DNA of 64,000 bases from Orobanche coerulescens. Taxonomy: Eukaryota > Streptophyta > Magnoliopsida > Lamiales > Orobanchaceae. The stretch is taken from positions 83,991,644 through 84,055,643 of the forward strand of contig CM065809.1 of NCBI GenBank assembly GCA_033398695.1, in the 5' to 3' direction. Below the pieces are notes generated by a model, which was not told the DNA's origin, ran no database searches, and saw nothing but the letters and a program-made list of their open reading frames with translations. Shown here piece by piece: positions 43,518 to 53,612 of the stretch (position 1 is the stretch's first letter; each line of letters begins with the position of its first letter). The position numbers and the translations under genes are program-made.

Positions 43518-44827
43518 TGTTGTGAGGAAATTCCTCACACTATGCCGCAAGTGCACGGTGTCAACAAGTAATAAAGTGACAAGTAAGATATCGTTCCCTC
43601 GAGGACTGATTTCACTAAGTAGCCAAATATAGTCAACTCGTAATTTTATTTGAACAACAATTATATAGAATTTACTTCTAAACTAATTGCATAAAAATAA
43701 ATAGAAAATAATAATAGTAATAAAAATAATAATAATAATAATAATAATAAGGGCGTAGGATTATGATTTTCACCTCAAACAATCAGGAGTGATTTTATTT
43801 AATTCAATTCACCTTTATTCAATTGATTGTAAGCCAGGAATTCCCAAATTATTCTAAAGCTTCTCCCAAGGTCGATAGAAAATACTAATAATTATTAACT
43901 CGATATATTCCTATTCGAATTAGATAATTAATAGCTAAAACAGTTCATGAATCCCCACAATAAATAGGCTTCACAATTCCCATGAGTATATCCCTATCTC
44001 ACGATAATCATGATTTTAATCACAAGAACTATGCCTAAATTTCATCTCCCGAATCCATAAAGACATTCAAAACAATTCAACTGTTGGCCAGACAATTAAA
44101 AAGCGTTAAGAACAATGAGAAAAATCCAACTCAATACGAATAACGAGTAAATTGAAATAAAAATAAATAAATCAAACCGTCATGTAATCGGCTACAATCA
44201 CAATCCTACTCGAACAGATCTAGAAAATAAGATGCGGAAAAATTAAGAAAAACTATAAGGGATCCGTGGTCTTGTCGTCGCCCACAAATCTCCTCCAATA
44301 ATTCCTTGATGCTCGATCCCGTCCCCCAACGATTCCTCGATGGTTGATGATGATCTTTTTTCTGACCTTCTATGCTTATTTATAGCTGTCCTTAGCCTCC
44401 AAAACGCGTCCGGGAATTAGGTTGAGAACAGGCTCCAAAAAACAGCCCAGAAACGCGGAAGACTCAGCAAAACCGCCCCGTGGGCTGTGGCTCACTTAAT
44501 CTGTGCCGCGGCCCCTAACCTTCAGCGAGTTGTACCTGGGCGCAAATTTCATCCCGGGCCGCGGCTCAGCATCCTTGTGCCGCGGCTCACGGTACAGTTC
44601 GCTCGGCGTCCTGCCGGTCACCTGCGTGTGCCGCGGCTCAGCATATGGGTGTCGCGGCCCAGGCCAAAAATTGTCGTTTCGGCCCGTTGTTCGCCGTTTG
44701 AGCTTCCGGACTCCAATTTTCTACAAAACATATAAAGATAGTGCATTAAAAGCTCATTTATGAAGATTTAGGCTCAAAAAATGGATATAAAATAATGATA
44801 AATAAGCGCATAAAAATACGCCTAACA
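43518..44827 (-). repeat. LTR4 of the tandem array (1310 bp), mosaic
   Basis: The left part matches LTR3 (AATTCCTCAC, GAACAACAATT, GCGTTAAG). The right part, from about 44390, matches LTR1-type variants instead (GCCCAGAAACGCGG, CACCTGCGTG, GGTGTCGCGG). It ends CCTAACA directly before the right CCATA. Confidence 0.9.
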
Positions 44828-45054
44828 CCATATTAATCGAAGCATGCCAACTATTATTGTACGTGAACTCGATCAACGGTAGTTGGGCTTCCCAATCATC
44901 TTTCCAATCGAGAACACATGCCCTCAGCATGTCCTCCAAAGTCTGAATAGTCCTCTCTGATTGTCCGTCGGACTGAGGGTGAAAAGATGTACTGAGATTA
45001 AGCTGAGTTCCCATAGCATGATGATCTAATTTCCAAAAATGAGACACGAATCGT
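44828..45054 (-). pseudogene. Chromovirus integrase catalytic segment, third part
   Basis: Read on the minus strand: FVSHFWKLDHHAMGTQLNLS, then SFHPQSDGQSERTIQ with the catalytic Glu, then FTYNNSWHASINM up to the CCATA site. It joins the 31609-32228 segment across the OTA array and the 47427-48134 segment across the solo LTR. Confidence 0.9.
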
Positions 45055-45975
45055 GTAACACCCCCAATATATTCGGGAATATTACAGCGCCGTAAATCCT
45101 TTACATAAGGATTTACAAGGCTGAAGAATTTAAACAGGCATTAAAAGATACTAACGAACGGAAATAACGAAATTACGGTACAACAATTCTGACCCAGTAC
45201 AGAAATAGTACAATTTGTTCAACAGAACTCAATAATACATCACCAAATTCAAATCATCACAAACAACTTCGTACTCGAGTACTTATTGAAATAACGAATA
45301 AACACTAGATAAATAAACCCGGTCAGGACATCACTCTGCACCCTCGTCATACGCCCAGTGGTTGTTTCGCTCTCCCGGATCCCGAACACAAACAAAATGT
45401 TCACCCCCGAAGGGGTTAGCACAACGATGCTAGTACAAGTACCACAACATATTATTCATATCTCACGGTGAATAATAATAACATAAACGACAAAATACCA
45501 ACGAGTCTTCTCCTACGAGAAACTCAAACATAACATACACAACTGATAATCACAACATGATATCAATACATACACATGGTAATTCCATCGATCCAGCGTT
45601 CACTGCCTAGAACCCACGATGATCCCGTCAGACCAACCCGTGGTGGAAAAACCCGTCCGATGATCCAGCGCACGCTAGCATAGATCCCCCGATGATCCCG
45701 TCGGACCAACACGAGGTGGACACACAATAACGACATCCATGCACGACAATATGTATAACAACAATACATAAAACAATTAAGGTACTTGCCTTGATTTGAA
45801 GACAATAACAACACTTTCACGAAAATGAACACTCGAAGATCGTCCTCCTCAATCGATCACGTAACGAGACCAAACCTTAACAAAAGAAATGATATAGGAT
45901 TTATCTCACGTCGTACAAATGTTTAACAATTCGATTAACGTTCAAAAGTTCATAAACTGCAATCTGCCCGAATAG

Positions 45976-46226
45976 CTTAGCGCACGCTAAGTACTCTGTG
46001 TAGCGTGCGTTATGTCTGCCCGATAGCGCACGCAAACAACAAAGCCTAGCGCACGCTAACGATGCATGGTCAGTACTTCACTGACCAGCCAACTGACTCG
46101 TCTGAAGGTCTAGCGTACGTTACATACCAAACGTAGCGCACGCTAACTACTGCCGAGAAGACGTTAAATTGCATAGCATAGCGTGCGCTATCTATGCATG
46201 GCAGTTTACTGCTGAGCAGTAAACTG
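45976..46226 (-). repeat. Palindrome array with hairpin spacers in the solo LTR
   Basis: About seven TAGCGCACGCTA-type motifs are arranged as four, a spacer, then three. One spacer is the inverted repeat GGTCAGT/ACTGACC with a 5-nt loop (46068-46086). The array ends with a perfect 12-bp inverted repeat with 1-nt gap (46202-46226; arms CAGTTTACTGCT and AGCAGTAAACTG). Confidence 0.75.
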
Positions 46227-47039
46227 TTCTTGCCATGTTTGAAACAACGAAATCTAGCGTGATAATTCATGTTACTTCCATGAATACCATGTCCACACCC
46301 TTATGAATGATTATACGGATAAAGACAACTTCGGATTCAAGGATATGCATACCAATATAAAACCATATTCTTTTCCGACTTCAAATATTCATACGACAAT
46401 TCGAAAAGCTAAATGGTTGATATCAACACCTCTATATCAGTCCATATTATCATACTGAAGTTGATAAACGTCCTATATATACTAGATAAATCCTTCCATG
46501 ATCAAACCTTTAGATTTATCTAACAATAAGGATGTTAACGTCTAGTCCAAGATTACTATGAAATCATCTATTAGATTCGGTTTACCAATGATAGAAGCTT
46601 CCCTTCACATATTCAGTGTACTAAGATTCGAATCATGATGATTATAATCAAGGTATTTAAGGCTTATTCAACTCACTATTCCAAACATGATATACTTGGA
46701 TAATTCATCTATGAAAATCCATATCTTGTTAACATGATCATCCAAATCGTTAGAATCCAATTCTAAGTCTGGAGATAGATTGAACATACCTTAAAATGAC
46801 GAAATCACTGAACCGTAAGGTAGAATCCAACTCCGGTTGGTTGTATGCCCTTCCAAGGTGCTATTCCACTTCCATGAACATTCCACGTGATAACCAATGT
46901 ATAAACCTCAACAATATGTGCTCTAAGTGTATAGGAGCATTACTACAACTCTCTGAACTCTCAAGATTGAGGAAGGTGCGAAAGAAATGCAAGCCAACAC
47001 GGTTGATGTCCCATTTATAAAATTCTGCATTATTGACAA

Positions 47040-47275
47040 GTTAGCGCACGCTACTAAGCATCCCTTAGCGTGCGCTAATAATGGTTGACTTCAGAATTTG
47101 TCCAAAAGTGCGTCGGGAATCTTATCCGGACCCATGTCCCGGCTGGCGCATGTGTTTGCCGTCCCGCTCAATAATTGAGCTCTTAGCGCACGTTACTCCT
47201 ACCTGTGTAGCGTACGCTAATAATGGCCCGATAGCGCGCGTTAAGATACATTCTTAGCGTGCGCTATCACAAGGT
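47040..47275 (-). promoter_or_regulatory. Palindrome array upstream of the solo LTR TATA box
   Basis: Six motifs (for example TTAGCGCACGCTAC, TTAGCGTGCGCTAA, ATAGCGCGCGTTAA) lie in two groups, of two and four, adjacent to the TATA box at 47011-47022. The arrangement matches the other Tekay-like LTRs. Confidence 0.7.
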
Positions 47276-47421
47276 TGCTTGAGAAATTTTGCATGTTTCT
47301 ATACTTATGCAATATGATATCAATGCACTAAATACCATACTCCAATAATCAAAATCATCAATCCGAAATAATACATGGTTGAATACAGATGAAATACACT
47401 GTAATAAATCTGGATATTACA

Positions 47422-50087
47422 AATCGTCCGTCACGATCGGAAACGATACTTTTAGGAGTACCGTGCAGTCTCACTGTCTCTTCTATGAACAACTGGGCAA
47501 GTCTCTTGGGACCCCACGTATCCTTAATCTCAAGGAAATGAGCCGACTTAGTTAGACGATCCACAATTACCCAAATTGAATTCATGGCACGACGATTCGT
47601 CGGCAAACTCGTGATGAAGTCCATTGAAATATCTTCCCACTTCCACTCTGGAATAGGGAGAGGTTTCAGCATACCCGCCGGTCGCTGATGTTCTATCTTG
47701 GCTTGCTGACAGGTTAAGCATCTCGAAACAAATTCCGCGACTTCTCGCTTCATATTACTCCACCAGTAATTTTGTTTCAAGTCTTTGTACATCGTGCTAG
47801 ACCCCGGATGAACGGAATAAGGGGTAGCATGAGCTTCTCTCAAAATTGAGATTTTCAACTCGTCATTCGCCAGTACGCATAACTGATTCTTAAATCGCAA
47901 AAGTCCATCCTCGTGGACCACAAATCCAGGGGCTTTCCCCTGAGTCATATCATCTCGAATGCGTAACAAAAATGGGTCTGAACCCTGATTCTCCCTGATC
48001 GCCTCCTCAAGTGGCGATGAAATCTCTAACGTACAAAGTTGCCCTTGTACTCGCTGTAACCAGACCTCGATCTCGGGTCTCAGAAATTCCTGCTGAAGTT
48101 CCTTCTGAGCTGTTAATCGAGCAAGCATTTGCTCCTAAACAGACTTACGACTCAAGGCGTCGGCGACAACGTTAGCCTTGCCCGGGTGGTAAAGTATCTC
48201 AATATCATAATCTTTTATTAGTTCCAACCACCGTCTCTGTCGCATATTTAACTCCTTCTGAGTAAATATATACTTTAAACTCTTATGATCGGTGAATATC
48301 TGACAGGTAATGCCATAAAGATAATGACGCCAAATCTTCAATGCGAACACCACGGCTGCTAGTTCCAGGTCGTGGGTCGGATAATTAACCTCGTAAGGTC
48401 TCAATTACCGTGAAGCATAAGCAATAACTTTCCCGTTCTGCATTAGTACACATCCGAGACCCTGTCCGGATGCATCACTATAAACCACAAATCCTTCCGT
48501 CCCTTGCGGTAAAGAAAGGACAGGTGCTGAAATTAACCGGCTCTTGAGTTCCTCAAAACTCTGCTGACACGCATCGGACCACGTGTATTTCTTATCTTTC
48601 CTTAAAAGGTTCATCATGGTTGAGCGATTTTAGAAAATCCTTCCACAAATCGCCGATAATAACCAGCTAATCCGAGGAAACTTCTGATTTCCTTAACATT
48701 CTTCGGAGGTTGCCAATCTCGGATAGCCTCCGTCTTCTGAGGGTCGACACGAACTCCGTCTGATGAAATTAGATGTCCGAGAAATGTCACTTCGGACATC
48801 CAGAACTCACATTTGGAAAACTTTCCATAAAGCTGCTCTCGTCTCAACACGTCGAGCACTTGATGAAGGTGAAACTCGCGCCTCCCGGTCATGAGAATAA
48901 ATTAAAATGTCATCAATGAAGACAACCACGAACTGATCCAAATAGTCGATGAAAACCCGATTCATTAACTCCATGAATACTGCAGGTGCATTAGTTAACC
49001 CAAACGGCATTACCACAAACTCATAATGACCATAGCGTCTTCAGAACGCCGTCCTTGCGATATTCGACTCTCGAATTCGCAACTGATGATATCCAGATCT
49101 TAAGTCGATCTTGGAAAATACTGAAGCTCCCTGAAGTTGATCCAAAAGATCATTGATACGGGGTAGAGGATATTTATTCTTGATCGTCACCTGGTTCAAT
49201 TCCCGGTAATCAATACAAAAGCGGAACGAACCATTCTTCTTCTTGACAAATAACACCGGTGCTCCCCACGGGGACGCACTCGGTCGAATATAACCCTTCT
49301 CGGTCAAATCCTCTAATTGATTCTTCAACTCCTGCATTTCGGTCGGGGCTATCTGGTACGATGCCTTCGATATTGGGGACGTACCAGGCTCCAACTCAAT
49401 CGTGAATTCCACATCTCTCTGTGGAGGCAAACCAGGTAACTCGTCTGGGAATACATCGGCATATTCCCTCACTACAAGAATATCCGTCAACATTACTGAT
49501 GGTTTCTCGGTCTTGGTCATATAGCACCAATAACCGACACACCCCTGATTAAGTAATTTCACTGCTTTCATCAAGTTGATGACTCTCCCAGAACAGCTGG
49601 GATTACCTCCCTGAAATACACATTCGACCCCATCGTCTGAAATGATAGTGACCATACGCTTACGGACACTAATGACGGCATCGTGACGATCCATCCAATC
49701 AATACCCAGGATGACGTCGTCTCTCGGTAAATCTACCACGATTAGGTCTGCTAACCAATCACAGTCATGAAGCTGAATCGGACAATCCTTAATCTCACTA
49801 TTCCCGATAATTCTTCTACCATCAGGTATACCAATGACATAAGGCTCACAACTAGTAGCGCTACCCAGACGTAGTATACTCAGACATGACTCGGAAATGA
49901 ATGAATGCGATGCACCAGTATCAAAAATAGTACACACAGGTTGAGATAGAATATCGAGTGCACCTGAGATCATCCGGACCTCTGGATCGTCGGTATTCTT
50001 CCTCTCATAAATTCGGGGCTTGCCGGCCCCCGAACCGGATGCTCCCGTCTGATAGCTCTTGGCTCCGCCTTTATTTGCTCCTGTCAT
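47422..50087 (-). pseudogene. Chromovirus pol: protease, RT, RNase H, integrase N-part (decayed)
   Basis: Minus-strand order: retropepsin-like region ([17 protein letters not shown] near 49915), RT from [15 protein letters not shown] through [46 protein letters not shown] and FIDDILIYS, then RNase H (FVVYSDASGQGLGCVLMQ near 48480, [37 protein letters not shown]). The integrase has an HHCC region ending CLTCQQAK, DFITSLP and SDRDGRF. Breaks seen: TGA at 49041-49043, a frameshift near 48880, another near 48615, TAA at 48405-48407 and TAG at 48135-48137. The integrase is cut by the solo LTR after SDRDGRF. Confidence 0.92.
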
Positions 50088-51320
50088 CTTGAACGACGTG
50101 GACTGAGTGGCCTGATTCTAAACCGCTGACTGTTTCGGGGCCTGAGATGACACCGGAGTAGGTTTGGAGTCCCTTCGGCAAAAACGGGCCTTATGCCCAG
50201 CGATCCCACAGTTATGGCACGTGACAGTCTGCCTCGGACACTTGGTGCTGAAATGACCCTATTCTTCACAGTTGAAACATGTGATGGCCGAATTGGCCGC
50301 TCGTGACTGAGATTCCGCGGGTCTAGGCGCCATAGGAGGTCGCTCAGAAAAAGTAGAGCCCGCACGAGGTTTCTTGAAAGTGGCCTGACTGCCGTCAGAC
50401 CGATTACGATTCTTTGACTTCTTGCCAGCAGATGAAGGTTATTGCTTAGCAATCTCCTTAGCAGTAAGCTCATAAGTAAGAGCTTTATCGATGAATGCGG
50501 CTGTGGTGCAATTGTGATTAAGCAACTGCATCCGCATACGAGGCTTCAACCTCTTGCTGAAATATTTGATCTTGTCCACCTCAGAGTGAATAATGGACGA
50601 GGCGAAAGGAAGTAGCTCCTGAAATTTCTCGGCGATGGCTAGAACATTATCGTCCGCTGAGAGGTCGGGAGTGAGTAATTCTGACAACTTGGCCTCCCTG
50701 AGTGGGTTCGGATAATACCTCTCCATCATGAGAGTCTTGAATTGATCCCAAGTACAAGATCCGTCGGTGGGATTCAACGATAACCACCATGAATGAGCGC
50801 CCTTACCAAAATAGTAAGCTGCAACTGAAACTTTGTGCCCTTCGGGACACTCCACCATAGCAAACAACTTCTCGAAATGCTCAAGCCAGTGAACAATATC
50901 CGCCGGCTCAGATGAGCCCTAAAAAGTAAGTGGCCTCTGGCGAGAGATGTCACCAATGATACTGCTTACACCCCTATCTTGACCATGAGGTGGCGGCAGA
51001 GGAGCCTGTTGATTCTGAGTAGCTGAGTTCTGCATCGTCTCCATGAGGCGTGCCATTTGAGTCACCTGGGCCATCATGTCCTGCATAAAAGTGAGTGTAT
51101 GAACCCGAACACCTTCTGATTGAGCTGTGTCCCGGGTACGACTCCCTGACAGTGAGTGATCATTTCTGGGTGAATGAGTGGCAGCGTCGCTGCTCAATGA
51201 ACTCACATTATTCCTCGCGTTCGCGCGTGTATTCACACGAGCTCTCGGGTTTCGGCCCGCACCATGGCCTCTTCCCCCGCGTCCTCTGCCAGCTCTTTCA
51301 ATACTGAAGTGGAAAGTCAT
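50088..51320 (-). pseudogene. Chromovirus gag (decayed by nonsense codons)
   Basis: The frame from 51320 holds an Arg/Gly-rich N terminus (RAGRGRGGRGHGAGRNPRAR), the capsid-like region (ADIVHWLEHFEKLFAMVECP, AYYFGKGAHSWWLSL) and two CCHC knuckles (CFNCEE-stop-GHFSTKC and CHNCGIAGHKARFC). It is interrupted in the same frame by TAG 50919-50921, TAA 50439-50441, TAG 50259-50261 and TAG 50118-50120. Without these stops it would run into pol as one Gag-Pol frame, as is usual for Tekay elements. Confidence 0.88.
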
Positions 51321-51801
51321 ATGATAATTATATCTCTCGCATGAATATCACATTATGATTACGTTATGAAATAATGAAAATAAGCATACGCACTCAAACA
51401 CAATGATTACATGAATGATCAACTGAAGTGACGTGATTATCTGATGAAATTCTTGAAATGATTATCTTGAACAAGTTAACAAGATTAATGATATGATCCT
51501 CAAGATCAACAACTGAACAATGAAATGAACTGAGTGATTAATGAATTAACATGATCGATTTGATCACAAATGAAAATGATGAATGAGGATTGTTGACTGT
51601 TGAATGATGAATGAGTGATTCTTATTGCCAGAAATTAAACCATGGCATCAGAAATCTTACTGTTCTTTGGTCTGAGGGGCTCGGCTTTTGCACAGGTCAC
51701 ACGTGACGCGAAAGTCCAATGATACTAGTCCGATGAATGATGATTTCAAATGAGACATAACTCGGAAGGTAGTATTCAAAACCACTCTCCGATACCAACT
51801 C
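51321..51801 (-). other. Chromovirus 5' leader with tRNA-iMet-like primer site
   Basis: A non-coding stretch between gag and the 5' LTR. TCTCCGATACCA at 51786-51797, 4 bp from the LTR edge, resembles the initiator tRNA-Met 3' end (TCTGATACCA) with substitutions. No other feature is seen. Confidence 0.7.
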
Positions 51802-53612
51802 TGTAACACCCCAAACTAGGCGAATATTACAGTGCCGTGGACCCCCGACTGGGATCCAGTAGGCGAATGAAAATTAATGAATTAAGTGATATAATTGTAG
51901 TATCGAACTACAGTATATCAATAATTACTCCGATGAGGAGTTTCAAGTACAACACACCCAGGATAAAACAGAATACATGTATATTTTATATGAAGATAAA
52001 ATATACAACACCAATTAAAATGAGTATTTAAATGGAAGTCTGCAGCGGAAAACAAATGAAGAAAACATGAAGACTGAAAGGACCGGGGGCCCCTACTAGT
52101 ATCACTGGGACTCCTCGCCGTCAACGTTCTCTTCCCGTGCCTTAGCCTTGCCATGACCTGAAAACAACATCCCCCAACGGGGTCAGTTACACAGAACAAC
52201 AATCCTCAAGAGTTGAATAAACACAATCATGATATATCTCAATTAGGAAATTAAGCTGAAGAGGGGCATCATAGTACGCCCGTAATGGTATGTGCAAGTG
52301 CAAAAGATGAGTGTCCGGACACACCCGCCCTTGTACCTAATTAGTCTCACGGAGGTACGTTACCGTGTGCACAGTCCAATGTGTCGGTGAACCCAATCAC
52401 ATGACTATCACGTGTCCGACTAAAAATTCCACACACCCCGCCCGGCCACACAATATGAACCCAGAAGGTCATATGGACAAGAAATGACCATGAAGAATAA
52501 TAATGAATAACAATCCGACAAAGTCAAGAATGACTCACCGAGATCAAATGATAGTGAAATGAATGATAGCTCAATGAAATGATTGGAACCGTCGTTCCTC
52601 ATGAATGAAGTGATTAATTGAAAATTACAAGTCTCAATACGGTTAATACATTATGAATGAATTATGATTATGAATGAACAACCACGAAAGGAATGAATAT
52701 CCTTTTAACCGAGTAAGAATTAACTTACACAACACCGGTGAAGAATGTCCTTCCTCGAACAATGTCCTAAAAGGGATGTCGGTCGCTCGAACAACCTTGA
52801 ATGACAATTACCAACAAACGCTCAATCTACGTATCAAACACGATTATAACCAACTCAAACGTCGATACAACAATATCCAAACTCATTGAGTCATTCTAAC
52901 GAATACTTAGCAAACATACATCCTTCGATAATATCCAAATCCCGAATATATCGAAACCAACTCTAAAATGAGTATTTCAAACCAACAAAACACCTTCAAT
53001 GATATCAATAATCCCATAGGAATCCACAAATCGAGTTAACGACAACATCTAATCGAAAACCCCCAACTATCAAAGTCAACTCTAAAGTGTTCTTGAATCA
53101 AACCCCAACAATTCGTGAAATCCGAGATATATGCCATTAAATCCGTAAGAATACATTTATCCAAGGTAGATAATCCATATCTAACATATTCCAACAACAA
53201 TCCAATTTTACACGAAGAAATCGGAAGGAAAAATCCAAAAATCCGAAATTCCAGATCCAAGAAGTTATTACCTTGATTTGATGTGATGGAGATGATGAAA
53301 TGATGATTACTCCGAATTATAAGTTTGGATATGTTGATAGATGATTGCACCTCGAAGAACACTTCTCAAGAAGCTCCAAATCGCCCGGAACCGACGGAGG
53401 AATGAAAAGAAATGAAGAATGATGAATAAAAGACTGAACTGTCCTATTTATAGCAACCCCAGTTTAGCGTGCGCTAGCTCTTGTGCGTAACGTGTGGTAA
53501 CGGGTGTACTGGGTAGTCCAGTACCCTCTGTTCGCAACGGTAGCGTGCGCTACGTACCTTTTGTAGCGTGCGCTACAACCATATACATAGCGTGCGTTAA
53601 CACAAAATGTTA
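51802..53612 (-). repeat. 5' LTR of the Tekay-like chromovirus, truncated
   Basis: Starts TGTAACACCCCAAAC and follows the 3' LTR (29158-31576) from about 51890, including the TATA box at 53444-53453 and the first palindromes (53464-53605). Homology stops inside a palindrome at about 53612, so the U3 start and outer duplication are missing. The first 90 bp also differ from the 3' LTR. Confidence 0.85.

Larger units (their letters stand above)
32234..44827 (-). mobile_element. Tandem array of a non-autonomous OTA LTR element (4 LTRs, 3 internal regions)
   Basis: The order is LTR1, internal 1, LTR2, internal 2, LTR3, internal 3, LTR4, with a period of about 3.76 kb and near-identical units. No gag, protease, RT or integrase is present. 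Each internal region has a tRNA-Asp primer site at one end and a polypurine tract (complement of ATACCCCCAAACTTG) at the other, plus small ORFs. One CCATA duplication flanks the whole block, so it arose from one insertion later multiplied by unequal exchange, or inserted as a multimer. Confidence 0.93.
45055..47421 (-). repeat. Solo Tekay-like LTR (2367 bp) flanked by AATCG
   Basis: The plus strand starts TGTAACACCCCC and ends GGATATTACA, with AATCG at both 45050-45054 and 47422-47426. No internal coding region is present, so it is a solo LTR left by recombination. Its minus-strand TATA box (complement of CCATTTATAAAA, 47011-47022) lies just downstream of a palindrome array (47040-47275). A second palindrome array at 45976-46200 is within the transcribed part. 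Confidence 0.9.
29158..53612 (-). mobile_element. Tekay-like Ty3/gypsy chromovirus, decayed, with two nested insertions
   Basis: On the minus strand the order is truncated 5' LTR (53612-51802), primer site, gag, protease, RT, RNase H, integrase with chromodomain-like tail, polypurine tract and 3' LTR (31576-29158). The two LTRs align over most of the 51802-53612 copy. The integrase gene is split by a non-autonomous OTA array (32234-44827) and a solo LTR (45055-47421), each with its own 5-bp duplication. Many premature stops and frameshifts show it is an old, inactive copy. Confidence 0.9.
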
